From positions 186,001-250,000 of the forward strand of contig NZ_ATVQ01000002.1 in the NCBI RefSeq assembly GCF_000420805.1: DNA of 64,000 nucleotides. Reading direction: 5' to 3'. Origin of the DNA: Yaniella halotolerans DSM 15476. Lineage in GTDB: Bacteria; Actinomycetota; Actinomycetes; Actinomycetales; Micrococcaceae. Both the position numbers and the translations under genes were made by a program. Below the pieces are notes generated by a model. That model saw only the letters and a program-made list of their open reading frames with translations, was not told the origin of the DNA and did not search any database. Below, piece by piece: positions 18,463-26,812 of the stretch (position 1 is the first letter of the stretch; every line of letters begins with the position of its first letter).

Positions 18463-19881
18463 ATGAATGCTTCACTGTCTGCGGAGAATTATCCCGATCC
18501 ACACTCGTCAGAATTCGTCACAGCTGTCAGGAAGTGGGTTGATAACCATTTTGCAACCATCCAGGCTAATCTCACTGAACTCGTAACGCATCAATCACTA
18601 GCTTTTGACGGTTACGACCGCGAGGCGCTGCAGGCTTGCTCGGAAGCTGTTACAAACCTCTTTCGGGACGTCGGGTTACAAGAACTACACTGTCTGACAG
18701 AAGTTGATGACGATGGTAACACCTCCGGTCCAGCTGTGATCGGCCGGGTACCAGCTTCCGGCAACAAGCCAACCGTGTTGTTGTACGCTCACCAGGATGT
18801 TCAGCCAGTCGGTGATCTCAGCGCTTGGCACACGGATCCCTGGGTCGCGACCGAGCATCAAGGACGACTTTACGGTCGCGGAACAGCCGATGATAAAGCA
18901 GGGATTATTGTGCACCATGCGGCGCTCAAAGCCCTAAACGAGCTCCTTGGAAAAGACCATGGCCTAGGTGTCACGGTGTTTATCGAAGGTGAGGAAGAAA
19001 TTGGCTCCCCATTTTTCGCTCAGTTCTTGCAGCATCACCGAGATCTCTTAGCTGCCGACACCATCTTGGTGGCTGATTCCTCCAACTGGTCGGTTGATGT
19101 TCCCGCATTGACGACCTCCCTGCGTGGGATGATGGACGGCGTCATCGAAGTCACGGTGGCTGATCATCCGGTGCATTCGGGACTATTTGGCGGGCCCATG
19201 CCTGATGCGATTATTGTTCTTTCCAGGATTATCGCGTCGTTGCACGATGCTAGTGGTGACGTGGCCGTTGAAGGGTTGAAGCAGACTCGGTGGGCAGACG
19301 TTACTTACGAAAACGAAGACTTTCGAACTCAAACCGGTGCTGTCGAAGGGCTCAAACTCGCGGGCACTGGAAGTCTTGCGGACCGTCTTTGGAATAAGGC
19401 TGCTCTCAACATTATCGGGATTGACGCCACACCGATTTCGGAGTCGGCTAACGCCATCGTGCCTACGGCCCGAGCACGCTTTTCAATGCGTTTGGGGCCC
19501 GGCATGGACCCGCATGAAGCCATGGAAGCAGTCATTCGTCACGTCAGTGCTCTCGAAGTCAGCGGCGCCAAGGTCCAGGTCCACCCCGGCGAGTTCGGAC
19601 GTCCATTCGTGGTCGAACCGGAAGCTCCTGCAACAGACATGATGAAAAAAGCTCTCTCCGATGCATGGGGGACCGCTGCGATCGAAACCGGTTTAGGCGG
19701 TTCCATCCCATTCGTTGCTGATCTGGTGGATGCGTTCCCGGACGCAAGTATTTTGCTGACCGGGGTTGAAGACCCTTACACCAAAGCGCATTCGCCGAAT
19801 GAATCGTTAGACTTGTCCGTATTACGCCATGCGATTGAAGCCGAGGTACTGGTACTTGCCAGAATGGCCGTTAGCAGGTGA
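18463..19881 (+). CDS. M20 family dipeptidase
   Basis: Zinc metallopeptidase of the M20 family (PepV/CNDP-like), likely a cytoplasmic dipeptidase. Metal-site motifs are YAHQDVQPV, GRGTADDKAG and EGEEEIGS, with a final His in KAHSPNESLDL. I chose ATG at 18463, giving 472 residues that begin MNASLSAENYP; the longer open frame would run antisense into DUF3043. A TACTCT hexamer at 18450-18455, seven bases before the ATG, suggests a leaderless mRNA since no ribosome site is visible. Confidence 0.93.
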   Translation: MNASLSAENYPDPHSSEFVTAVRKWVDNHFATIQANLTELVTHQSLAFDGYDREALQACSEAVTNLFRDVGLQELHCLTEVDDDGNTSGPAVIGRVPASGNKPTVLLYAHQDVQPVGDLSAWHTDPWVATEHQGRLYGRGTADDKAGIIVHHAALKALNELLGKDHGLGVTVFIEGEEEIGSPFFAQFLQHHRDLLAADTILVADSSNWSVDVPALTTSLRGMMDGVIEVTVADHPVHSGLFGGPMPDAIIVLSRIIASLHDASGDVAVEGLKQTRWADVTYENEDFRTQTGAVEGLKLAGTGSLADRLWNKAALNIIGIDATPISESANAIVPTARARFSMRLGPGMDPHEAMEAVIRHVSALEVSGAKVQVHPGEFGRPFVVEPEAPATDMMKKALSDAWGTAAIETGLGGSIPFVADLVDAFPDASILLTGVEDPYTKAHSPNESLDLSVLRHAIEAEVLVLARMAVSR

Positions 19882-19949
19882 AATAGAATCAGCCTCCGGC
19901 GTGTTCACTCTGTTGACCGCTGGTGTTAGATGTATCGAGGAGAAAAACG

Positions 19950-20339
19950 ATGTCACAGACAGATAGTATCGCCGACCAGCTGCCCGAAGCAGCTCCAGCT
20001 GAAGGACTACCTTCCCACGAAGTCGCACTGTCGGATGTGGCCGCAGGAAAAGTCCGCGACTTGCTTGAGCAAGAAGGCCGTCCAGACCTCCGCCTAAGGA
20101 TTGCTGTTCAGCCAGGTGGCTGTTCCGGTCTGATTTATCAGCTCTATTTCGATGAGCGTGTCCTAGATGGTGACGCCGTCAAGAGCTATGACGGCGTTGA
20201 AGTTATTATCGATAAAATGTCCGTCCCATATTTGTCTGGTGCGTCCATTGATTTCGAGGACTCCATCACAAAGGTTGGATTTACGATCGATAACCCGCAA
20301 GCGGCTGGTTCATGCGCCTGCGGGGACTCTTTCCACTAG
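19950..20339 (+). CDS. erpA: A-type iron-sulfur cluster assembly/carrier protein (HesB/IscA/ErpA-like)
   Basis: Small scaffold or carrier that passes Fe-S clusters to apoproteins. The three conserved cysteines are visible: one in QPGGCSG and two in SCACGDSF at the C-terminus. ATG at 19950 has a strong GAGGAG ribosome site; an in-frame ATG at 19923 would add nine residues without one. Length is 129 residues, with an N-terminal extension of about 20 residues beyond the core. It sits just upstream of the cytochrome oxidase genes, whose electron-supplying Rieske protein needs such clusters, but a strong terminator separates them. Confidence 0.92.
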   Translation: MSQTDSIADQLPEAAPAEGLPSHEVALSDVAAGKVRDLLEQEGRPDLRLRIAVQPGGCSGLIYQLYFDERVLDGDAVKSYDGVEVIIDKMSVPYLSGASIDFEDSITKVGFTIDNPQAAGSCACGDSFH

Positions 20340-20368
20340 ATGTAAATCATAGAAAAATTTAGGCACTC

Positions 20369-20412
20369 GGCGAGTTGGCGTCACATACGACGCTGACTCG
20401 CCGTTTTGCTGT
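20369..20412 (+). terminator. Rho-independent terminator after erpA
   Basis: Stem GGCGAGT/ACTCGCC (20369-20375 with 20396-20402), a two-base internal mismatch, then GCGTC/GACGC (20378-20382 with 20389-20393) around a six-base loop, followed by GTTTTGCTGT. It separates erpA from the ctaC promoter region. Confidence 0.88.
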
Positions 20413-20558
20413 CATGGTCCACATTTCAGGATAAAAAAGCACTAAGCTAGTGTTCAGCCAAAGTTGTTTTGCTGTGCTTATTCTCAGAGCGTCATGAGAA
20501 CAGTCTGTAGACTTCACGCAAAACACTCGCACTGGAAAAAGAAGAGGAAGGGCCGTCT

Positions 20559-21473
20559 GTGAGACTGCTAAAACAAGCCGGCAGCCGCGGCAAGAGACTC
20601 CTAAAGGGGGGAGTCATTGGCGCCACGGCATTGCTTGTTCTAACCGCGTGTTCGGAGCAAGCCAAACGAGGCTGGTATCCCGGGTCCAACGAGACCACGA
20701 ACCACAACGAGCTGCTCACCAATCTTTGGGTAGGAACCTGGGTTGCTGCACTTGTAATTGGTGTCATTACGTGGATTCTGATGCTTTGGGTCATCGTGGC
20801 GTACCGCCGTCGTAAAGGCGATAAAGGTTACCCACGTCAGCTTGCCTACAATATGCCGATGGAAACTATGTTCACAGTGATCCCAATTATTTTGGTGTTG
20901 ACACTGTGGGGCTTCACCGATCGCGTTGAGCGCGAGATCGGAACGCCAGTTGAAGACTCCCCGCTGACTGTTACCGTTCATGGTAAGCAATGGGCATGGG
21001 ACTTTGACTACGAGTACACCACCGCAGATGGACAGACTGAAGAACGTCACCTTTATGGCATTCAGGGACAACTGACCGGTGAAGAGGGCGTAGAAGAGAC
21101 GCTGCCAACCCTGTACCTTCCCGTCGATGTGCCAGTTGAATTCCAGCTGAAGTCACGTGACGTCATCCACTCGTTCTGGGTCCCAGCCTTCCTGCAGAAG
21201 CTGGATATGGTTCCAGGACAGACAAACCGTATGTACCTCACCCCGGGGGAGACCGGACACTTCCAAGGGAAGTGTGCCGAGCTCTGCGGTGAATACCACT
21301 CTGAAATGCTTTTCAACGTAGAAATCGTTGAAGAAGATGAATTCCTGAACGAAATTCGTCAGCTTCCAGAGGGACTCTCGGGCTCCGAGCTCAACCGTAA
21401 CCCGAATGAAAACCCAGATGGTTGGCAGGACCAAGAGGTACCTTTGGGCGATCCACAACGGATCGAGGAGTAA
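20559..21473 (+). CDS. ctaC: Cytochrome c oxidase subunit II (aa3 type)
   Basis: CuA-containing subunit of the terminal oxidase, accepting electrons from the cytochrome cc of the bc1 complex. A signal peptide with lipobox VLTAC (Cys near residue 31) is followed by two membrane helices (about 53-80 and 100-122) and the cupredoxin domain. The CuA site CAELCGEYHSEM is complete. Length is 304 residues. Start is GTG with a purine-rich GAAGAGGAAGGG ribosome site. ctaD begins six bases after the stop. Confidence 0.96.
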   Translation: MRLLKQAGSRGKRLLKGGVIGATALLVLTACSEQAKRGWYPGSNETTNHNELLTNLWVGTWVAALVIGVITWILMLWVIVAYRRRKGDKGYPRQLAYNMPMETMFTVIPIILVLTLWGFTDRVEREIGTPVEDSPLTVTVHGKQWAWDFDYEYTTADGQTEERHLYGIQGQLTGEEGVEETLPTLYLPVDVPVEFQLKSRDVIHSFWVPAFLQKLDMVPGQTNRMYLTPGETGHFQGKCAELCGEYHSEMLFNVEIVEEDEFLNEIRQLPEGLSGSELNRNPNENPDGWQDQEVPLGDPQRIEE

Positions 21474-21479
21474 AAGTAC

Positions 21480-23180
21480 ATGACTACTTACGAATACACA
21501 CAAGACGACTCTCAGTCGCGTGTTCGACCACAGGTAGTACCGGTCTCAAAGGGCCGCGTTATCGTTAACTGGTTGACCTCGACTGACCATAAGACGCTCG
21601 GGTACATGTACCTGATCACGTCGTTCATTTTCTTCGGCCTCGCCGGCGTTATGGCGTTGCTGATTCGTGCTGAACTGTTCTCTCCAGGTATGCAGGTTCT
21701 GCAGACCAAAGAACAGTTCAACCAATTGTTCACCATGCACGGCACGTTGATGCTGCTCATGTTCGCTACACCGCTGTTTATTGGTTTTGCGAATGTGATT
21801 ATGCCGCTACAAATCGGAGCGCCTGATGTGGCCTTCCCGCGTCTGAACGCTCTGGCGTTCTGGTTCTTCCTGTTCGGCTCAATGATCGCCGTTGCAGGAT
21901 TCCTCACCCCACAGGGTGCAGCATCATTTGGTTGGTTCGCTTATGCGCCCCTATCCAATGCAACGTATTCGCCAGGCATCGGGGGAGATCTTTGGGTCTT
22001 CGGTCTTGGCCTTCAGGGCTTTGGTACGATTCTGGGTGGTGTCAACCTGATCACGACCATCATCTCGATGCGTGCACCAGGTATGACCATGTGGCGCATG
22101 CCGATTTTCACCTGGAACACACTGATCACAGGTATTCTCCTGCTGATGGCATTCCCTCCGCTTGCCTCGGCTTTGTTCGGACTCGGTCTTGACCGTCGCT
22201 TTGGTGGACATATCTTTGATCCAGAGAACGGTGGCGCTATTCTGTGGCAGCACCTATTCTGGTTCTTCGGTCACCCAGAGGTTTACGTCATTGCTCTGCC
22301 GTTCTTCGGTATCGTTTCCGAAATCATTCCGGTCTTCTCACGTAAACCAATCTTCGGTTATAAATCGTTGGTGTTTGCGACCGCAGCAATCGCCGCACTG
22401 TCGATGACTGTGTGGGCTCACCACATGTACGTCACCGGTTCCGTCCTGCTGCCGTTCTTCTCCCTGATGACCATGCTCATCGCTGTACCGACCGGTGTGA
22501 AGTTCGTCAACTGGATCGGTACGATGTGGCGCGGCTCCATTACCTTTGAGACTCCAATGCTTTGGAGCCTCGGGTTCATGGTGACCTTCCTATTCGGTGG
22601 TCTGACAGGAATTATTCTTGCTTCACCACCGCTGGACTTCCAGGTCTCGGACACGTACTTCGTCGTTGCACACTTCCACTACGTTGTCTTCGGTACCGTC
22701 GTCTTTGCTATGTTCGCTGGTTTCTACTTCTGGTGGCCAAAGTTCACCGGAAAGATGCTGAACGAAACCTGGGGCAAGATCCAGTTCTGGATGCTCTTCC
22801 TCGGTTTTCACGGTACTTTCCTGGTCCAGCACTGGCTCGGCGTCATGGGTATGCCACGTCGCTACGCGGACTACATGGTCGAAGACGGCTTCACTGTGAT
22901 GAACCAATTCTCGACGGTCTCGTCGATGGTGCTCGGCGCCGCTATCATCCCGTTCCTCTGGAACGTGTACTACACAGCACGTTATGGCAAAAAGGTTACG
23001 GTCGACGATCCGTGGGGCTTTGGTGGCTCACTCGAGTGGGCAACCTCTTGTCCACCACCACGTCACAACTTCCACGCCCTGCCTAGAATTCGTTCGGAAC
23101 GTCCCGCTCTGGATCTACACCATCCAGAACTCATTCCGCTCGAGCGTCGCGAGCAGATGACAACAAAGGCAGGTGTCTAG
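21480..23180 (+). CDS. ctaD: Cytochrome c oxidase subunit I
   Basis: Catalytic heme a/heme a3-CuB subunit, 566 residues with about twelve membrane helices. Heme and copper ligands are visible in [24 protein letters not shown] (the His-Tyr crosslink pair), [10 protein letters not shown] and [11 protein letters not shown]. The C-terminal tail after the last helix is hydrophilic and ends near the ctaF start. It lies between ctaC and ctaF in one operon. Confidence 0.98.
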   Translation: MTTYEYTQDDSQSRVRPQVVPVSKGRVIVNWLTSTDHKTLGYMYLITSFIFFGLAGVMALLIRAELFSPGMQVLQTKEQFNQLFTMHGTLMLLMFATPLFIGFANVIMPLQIGAPDVAFPRLNALAFWFFLFGSMIAVAGFLTPQGAASFGWFAYAPLSNATYSPGIGGDLWVFGLGLQGFGTILGGVNLITTIISMRAPGMTMWRMPIFTWNTLITGILLLMAFPPLASALFGLGLDRRFGGHIFDPENGGAILWQHLFWFFGHPEVYVIALPFFGIVSEIIPVFSRKPIFGYKSLVFATAAIAALSMTVWAHHMYVTGSVLLPFFSLMTMLIAVPTGVKFVNWIGTMWRGSITFETPMLWSLGFMVTFLFGGLTGIILASPPLDFQVSDTYFVVAHFHYVVFGTVVFAMFAGFYFWWPKFTGKMLNETWGKIQFWMLFLGFHGTFLVQHWLGVMGMPRRYADYMVEDGFTVMNQFSTVSSMVLGAAIIPFLWNVYYTARYGKKVTVDDPWGFGGSLEWATSCPPPRHNFHALPRIRSERPALDLHHPELIPLERREQMTTKAGV

Positions 23181-23181
23181 C

Positions 23182-23583
23182 GTGAAAATTAACGTCAAAC
23201 TCTTTACCATTCTTGGACTGTTTTTCCTCGCAGCTGCAGTTGTTTATACCATCTGGACTCGTGGAACTGAATGGGTTGGTATTCCAGGTCTGTTTGCTCT
23301 AGCCGCAATGCAGTTCATGATTGCGTATTACCTGCGTCTGGTGGACAAGGAATATAAAACAGGTGTCGACGATCAAGACGACGGCGAAATTGAAGAATAC
23401 GCCGGTGTCTACGCACGCTTTGCTCCGTGGAGCTGGTGGCCATTGGGCCTCGGTGCTGCAGTAGCCGTTGTGTTCCTCGGCGTCGCTATCGATTGGTGGA
23501 TTTTCATCATCGGTATCTTCCTCGGGATGTTCTTCGTGACCGGTTGGGTCTTCGAATTTTCCAAGGGAGAACACAAGCACTAA
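23182..23583 (+). CDS. ctaF: Cytochrome c oxidase subunit IV (actinobacterial)
   Basis: Small integral-membrane subunit specific to actinobacterial aa3 oxidase. The 133-residue product, starting MKINVKLFTILGLFFLAA, has four hydrophobic segments (about 7-26, 31-51, 84-104 and 106-126). GTG at 23182 is chosen because it matches the usual N-terminus; GTG at 23173 is in frame and would overlap ctaD by eight bases. It ends the ctaCDF operon. Confidence 0.93.
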   Translation: MKINVKLFTILGLFFLAAAVVYTIWTRGTEWVGIPGLFALAAMQFMIAYYLRLVDKEYKTGVDDQDDGEIEEYAGVYARFAPWSWWPLGLGAAVAVVFLGVAIDWWIFIIGIFLGMFFVTGWVFEFSKGEHKH

Positions 23584-23608
23584 GCAGTAGTGCCTATCCT
23601 CTGTACGT

Positions 23609-23646
23609 GAGGGCCTCAGCCATTTGGCCGGGGCCCTCTAGTATTT
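23609..23646 (+). terminator. Probable terminator after ctaF
   Basis: GAGGGCC at 23609-23615 pairs with GGCCCTC at 23632-23638, with a further GGCC pairing possible in the 16-base centre. The tail TAGTATTT is only moderately T-rich, so this is a likely but not certain intrinsic terminator. Confidence 0.65.
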
Positions 23647-23732
23647 AACTTTCTATTCTTTCAAGCTGCGATCCGTCTCTGTGTTCGCTAGATTGAAGAC
23701 GGATGGCGCACAGGACTAAAGGGGTGTAATAG

Positions 23733-24326
23733 ATGCAGAACGGTAAAAGACCAGCAGAAAGACGACGGATTGGCCCCGCAATGCAATGGGCAAAGTCCCG
23801 GAGTGATTCGGAGCGTGCACATGAGCGGACACGCAGGCGTATCGATATTGATCTCGAGCTCGATGCTGAATGGGACAGTAGCCAACAGGACTCCGCAGGT
23901 GTCCTTCACGATTATTCGTCCGAACAGGAGAGCCGTCGAGTCCAGTCTTCCACCGAGTCGTTCGTCACTTCAGCAAATAATTCTTATCCCCAACCACAGT
24001 GGGAAGGTGAAGGACTACAGCCAAGGCATAACTCCGAACTGAACTTCGGTAATGCCTGGGACTATTATTCGGGTAATAGGAGCCAGGACGTCTACGAGAG
24101 TTCCTTCTCATATTCGCCCACACAATCCCAGGACTATGCATCCTATAATCAATCGAGTTACGAACGCCCCGCTCATACAAGATCTGATGCATCAGGTACC
24201 GGACTGCAAGGTCTAGGTTCAGAGAGCGGCAAAAAGAGTGACAAACCTGGTTTACGGCAGCTCCTGCCACCTATTGTAGTTGTTGCAATTATCATCATCG
24301 TAGCCTTCTTGTCTTCAACAGTCTGA
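23733..24326 (+). CDS. Hypothetical tail-anchored protein, Ser/Tyr/Gln-rich
   Basis: I do not recognise a family. The 197-residue product starts with a basic segment (KRPAERRRIG), then an acidic patch (RRIDIDLELDAEWD), then about 120 residues very rich in Ser, Tyr, Gln and Asn with no hydrophobic core, so probably disordered. A single C-terminal membrane helix (about 177-194, PPIVVVAIIIIVAFL) ends the chain, giving a tail-anchored topology with the bulk in the cytoplasm. The start is ATG with AAAGGGG upstream. It follows the ctaF terminator and is next to the insertion-sequence region. Confidence 0.75.
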   Translation: MQNGKRPAERRRIGPAMQWAKSRSDSERAHERTRRRIDIDLELDAEWDSSQQDSAGVLHDYSSEQESRRVQSSTESFVTSANNSYPQPQWEGEGLQPRHNSELNFGNAWDYYSGNRSQDVYESSFSYSPTQSQDYASYNQSSYERPAHTRSDASGTGLQGLGSESGKKSDKPGLRQLLPPIVVVAIIIIVAFLSSTV

Positions 24327-24370
24327 TCGGTTGGGGAGGAACACATACTGCTTTAGTCGTGCTCCCCGCC

Positions 24371-24395
24371 GTGAATATTCGGGGTGTTTAGAGCC
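24371..24395 (+). repeat. Left terminal inverted repeat of the deleted IS21-type element
   Basis: The sequence begins GTGAATATTCGGGG and ends TTTAGAGCC. It matches the reverse complement of 25029-25053 at 22 of 25 positions. Confidence 0.75.
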
Positions 24396-24482
24396 ACCTG
24401 TCGGTGGCAAACGGAGCCGGTGATGGTGCCGAGTAGAGCCAGCGATGGTGTTGTTGAGAGCCACTGGCAGTCGAGAGCATTC

Positions 24483-24640
24483 TTAAACCTCGTTCAGGGC
24501 TGTGTAGGTGCGCATGTTGTGACTGTCGGTTTGGACCCAGCTGGGGTTGTGCACGATGCGGTCCCTGGCATCTGCATGCACTCCTGGCCCGATGCGCTGA
24601 TGCCACTCGTTCTTCGCGTACGGTGCAGAAGACCGTCGAA
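24483..24640 (-). other. Unidentified coding-like fragment inside the IS remnant
   Basis: A minus-strand frame ends at 24483 with a protein-like stretch (HQRIGPGVHADARDRIVHNP and then SWVQTDSHNMRTYTALNEV). I do not recognise it. It lies between the IstA fragment and the left end repeats, where the deletion joined two sequences, so it may be passenger DNA or the tail of another transposase. Confidence 0.3.
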
Positions 24641-24642
24641 GC

Positions 24643-24888
24643 GGTATCGTAACAGTCTGGTTGAGCATCGACGCTCTGGTGATCGCCCCGTCCGGGAAGC
24701 ACCATCTCATATACCTCGATTTCTGACAGGTCGGCTTTATCGTTCCAACGGATTTCGAATGGACCGGCGCAATCTCATGCAGCGCCGATATGACTGCGCG
24801 ATATGCCGGATACCTCGGGGATTGTTCGAGCTGACAGCCCTTGCGCACGAAGTTCTAGGACCAGCTTCGCTCGAATGTTGCGTACCAT
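24643..24888 (-). pseudogene. IS21-family transposase IstA, N-terminal fragment with frameshift
   Basis: From ATG at 24888 the minus strand reads MVRNIRAKLVLELRAQGLSA and runs to a TGA after SRSHIGAA. It resumes in another frame as EIRWNDKADLSEIEVYEM and then VLPGRGDHQSVDAQPD. Both parts match the start of actinobacterial IS21 transposases (helix-turn-helix, then the LPGRG...QPD segment). Similarity stops around QPDCYDT. The catalytic DDE domain and istB are missing. Confidence 0.72.
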
Positions 24889-25028
24889 TATGAGAACGTC
24901 CTCCCGGGACGTGGAATTGACACATGACGGCAGGAACCTAATCCTATGTGGCTCAGAAAGCCACCATTGATGGATCCGAACAAGCCCAACGCCCTCACAA
25001 CACGGTGGCTCTCAATGGCACCATCACC

Positions 25029-25053
25029 GGCTCTAAAAACTGCGAATATTCAC
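25029..25053 (-). repeat. Right terminal inverted repeat of the deleted IS21-type element
   Basis: Read on the minus strand it begins GTGAATATTCGCAG and ends TTTAGAGCC, the mirror of the left end. The next 18 bases inward (minus strand) repeat GAGCCGGTGATGGTGCC from the second left-hand repeat. Confidence 0.75.
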
Positions 25054-25059
25054 GCGAGC

Positions 25060-25234
25060 TTAAAGATCTGGCCAGGTGTCTGTTGTTACATACAAATTTG
25101 GAGCTATAGCGTTCAGTTCGAAGAATATTGGTGACCAAAATTTTTGGGCTTGCTCCAACGTTTGCACTGCTTTTTGACGATGTTGTAAATCGGTTTCGTA
25201 CGGAGAGACGAACCTAATACGACATCTAGCAGCT
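25060..25234 (-). pseudogene. Unidentified C-terminal protein fragment next to the IS end
   Basis: The minus strand from 25234 to the TAA at 25060-25062 reads as a plausible protein tail (RIRFVSPYETDLQHRQ, then AVQTLEQAQKFWSPIFFELN), with no start codon and a stop just upstream. The stop is seven bases from the right inverted repeat. I do not recognise the family; it is probably a remnant of a gene broken by insertion or deletion. Confidence 0.3.
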
Positions 25235-25524
25235 TAGTAATCTACCTCTGTTGCCGGGAAAGCTGTGCATTGCACAGGTAGTAGTAGACGCGAACTGCAA
25301 TCTTTTTAGAAGGCTTTGCTTCATAATCAGGGGAGTGCCTTGTACCCCTACGTTTATCTATGTGAAGAGACAGACTAAATTGCACAGATAGGGACATGTG
25401 TTTTGCACGGTCCCAGACAATCCTGAACCAGGTGTTTTCCCTGGTGAAGCGGGTGTTCCCGGGTTGTCTTCCAATCGAGATGGCCTTCCGAATGGATCTA
25501 GTCAATAAAGTAGCGGGGCCATTG
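25235..25524. other. Stretch between IS fragments, no supported gene
   Basis: No intact gene. A minus-strand frame covers part of it (25242-25547) and ends KKIAVRVYYYLCNAQLSRQQR; it is open but matches nothing I know. A small palindrome TGTGCATTGCACA lies at 25265-25277, and CCAGGTGTTTTCCCTGG at 25427-25443 is a near-inverted repeat that could belong to an IS end. Confidence 0.35.
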
Positions 25525-25857
25525 ATGAGAACCGAAAGGTCCATCATAGATATTCTAGAAGGATTTGGTTTTTATGGCTCCTACCGAGCCGCGATCAAGC
25601 ATGTGAGATGCTCGCTCAATACCGTCAAGAAATTCGTGTTGGCCCGTGATGCGGGTGATCCGCTGCCTCAACGGGTGATCTAAGCCAAGCTGACGGATGG
25701 TTATCTAGTTACAATCGAGGAATTGGTGGATCGTTCCGAGAGCAATATTATGGCCAAGAAAATCCACGAATTACTCCAGGCTATGGGGGTTGGAGGATCA
25801 GAAAAAACGACGTCGCGGGCGGTTGTCAATTAGAAGTCGGGCATTAAAGCGGTAAGA
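25525..25857 (+). pseudogene. IS21-family transposase IstA fragment (second copy) with in-frame stops
   Basis: ATG at 25525 begins MRTERSIIDILEGFGFYGSY, continuing through SLNTVKKFVLARDAGDPLP and a TAA at 25681. The same frame then reads KLTDGYLVTIEELVDRSESN and GSEKTTSRAVV before a TAG at 25831. This order matches the N-terminal 110 residues of IS21-type IstA: a helix-turn-helix, a charged linker, then the TTRRAV helix. It stops abruptly where the next fragment begins at about 25860. It differs in sequence from the minus-strand IstA fragment at 24.7 kb, so it comes from a different element. Confidence 0.75.
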
Positions 25858-25860
25858 ATC

Positions 25861-25903
25861 CTGCCACTTCGGCGACAAAACCTGCCAAAGTGGCGATAAG
25901 GGG
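25861..25903. repeat. Direct repeats at the end of an IS21-type element
   Basis: Two copies of the pattern CTGCCANNNNGGCGANAA start at 25861 and 25882, 21 bases apart. They lie directly downstream (minus strand) of the IstB stop, where IS21 elements carry repeated transposase sites. Confidence 0.55.
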
Positions 25904-25904
25904 T

Positions 25905-26143
25905 TTATTTCATGAGAGCGTTTTTGACGCGGTAGGATTCGCCGCGGAATTGCAGCAGTCTGCCGTGGTGGACGATGCGATCAATATCGAGGCAGCCATG
26001 GTGGGATCTCCGAATACGGTGCCCCATCGGGCGAATTCCCGGTTGGTGGTCAACACCAGGCTGCGTTTCTCGTAGCCGTCAGAAATGACTTGGAATAGCA
26101 GTCTGGCGCCTGCATCATCTATCGGTAAATATCCAAATTCGTC
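25905..26143 (-). pseudogene. IS21-family helper ATPase IstB, C-terminal fragment with frameshift
   Basis: The minus strand reads DEFGYLPIDDAGARLLFQVI and SLVLTTNREFARWGTVFGDP, the Walker B and sensor region of IstB. It then shifts frame at about 25990 and ends DRIVHHGRLLQFRGESYRVK-NALMK with TAA at 25905-25907. The N-terminus with Walker A is missing. It is in opposite orientation to the neighbouring IstA fragment, so the two come from different insertions. Confidence 0.78.
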
Positions 26144-26393
26144 AATTTATGCGGATATCTACATAACTCGATGATATTGAGTTGTTGCCAGTCTCGGACT
26201 AGGCCGCTGAAGCGTTCGACCGCTTCGTGGAAGCCTGTTAAGAACGCACCTCGATGGCGTCTGTCATCGATTCTACAGTCGGCATCCTTTGACACGCTGA
26301 TGCCCAAAACCCTGGCTACGGCCAGCGTGGGTCGGCTACTACACCACGCACATCTAGCCAGGCCTACTCGACCAAGTCCAGACGCCGCTATCA

Positions 26394-26700
26394 TCGACCA
26401 CCAATCGGATCGAAGGCGGCGTCAACGCACCACTGCGTCGCATGCTCTCCCAACACCGCGCTATGCGTTTGTCGCGCAAGAAACGTGCTGTGGAATGGTG
26501 GCTACATCAACGCACCGAAGCCCCCCCCCGAACCCGTCCACACCTTCATCCTGCAGCATCACTATGACCCGGCAGCACGCATCACACCACCGATCCTTGA
26601 GGAGCCCATGGGACCAGCACTCTCTTATCGAGCATTCTCAAACGAAGAAGGCATGCATCCAACAAGGATGGAAAGGCCTCTAACCCATCAGACACACCAG
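26394..26700 (+). pseudogene. IS1249-like transposase, C-terminal remnant with frameshift
   Basis: The plus strand reads STTNRIEGGVNAPLRRML and then RKKRAVEWWLHQRTEAP, the C-terminal signature of IS1249-type (IS256-related) transposases with the TTNxIEGG motif that holds the catalytic Glu. At a run of nine C (26521-26529) the frame changes and continues EPVHTFILQHHYDPAARI and EEPMGPALSYRAFSNEEG, the usual end of such proteins. Upstream, 26144-26393 contains no convincing continuation. Inactive. Confidence 0.68.
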
Positions 26701-26747
26701 GACCGGACACACATTTCTTGCCTATAACCCTGATTGGGTGAAGGTGC

Positions 26748-26790
26748 TTAAAATAGTCTGTCCGGTTGAAACAAATTCAACCGGACAGAC
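26748..26790 (-). terminator. Strong terminator of the ctaE-qcrCAB operon
   Basis: Perfect 15-base stem GTCTGTCCGGTTGAA (26756-26770) with TTCAACCGGACAGAC (26776-26790) around a five-base loop. On the minus strand it is followed by TATTTTAAG. It lies 23 bases after the qcrB stop and marks the right boundary of the IS region. Confidence 0.92.
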
Positions 26791-26812
26791 CTATCGTCGA
26801 TTTTCCTAGCTA

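Larger units (their letters stand above)
24371..25053. mobile_element. Internally deleted IS21-family element
   Basis: A 683-base segment bounded by 25-base inverted ends matching at 22 positions: 24371-24395 and, inverted, 25029-25053. Inside each end lie short repeats of an AGAGCC core at about 22-base spacing: four on the left (24390, 24413, 24435, 24457) and two inverted on the right (25029-25034 and 25007-25012). Multiple terminal repeats are a hallmark of IS21-type elements. The interior keeps only a broken IstA N-terminus on the minus strand and an unidentified fragment. No clear target-site duplication is seen. The element cannot move alone but could be mobilised if a matching IstAB exists elsewhere. 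Confidence 0.72.

Noticed and set aside
24332-24366. Possible terminator after the tail-anchored gene (GGGGAG...CTCCCC)
   Set aside because: The loop is long and no T-run follows; the pairing is not strong enough to list as a feature.
24384-24893. 169-codon plus-strand frame in the IS region
   Set aside because: It is antisense to the IstA fragment; the minus strand carries the recognisable transposase sequence.
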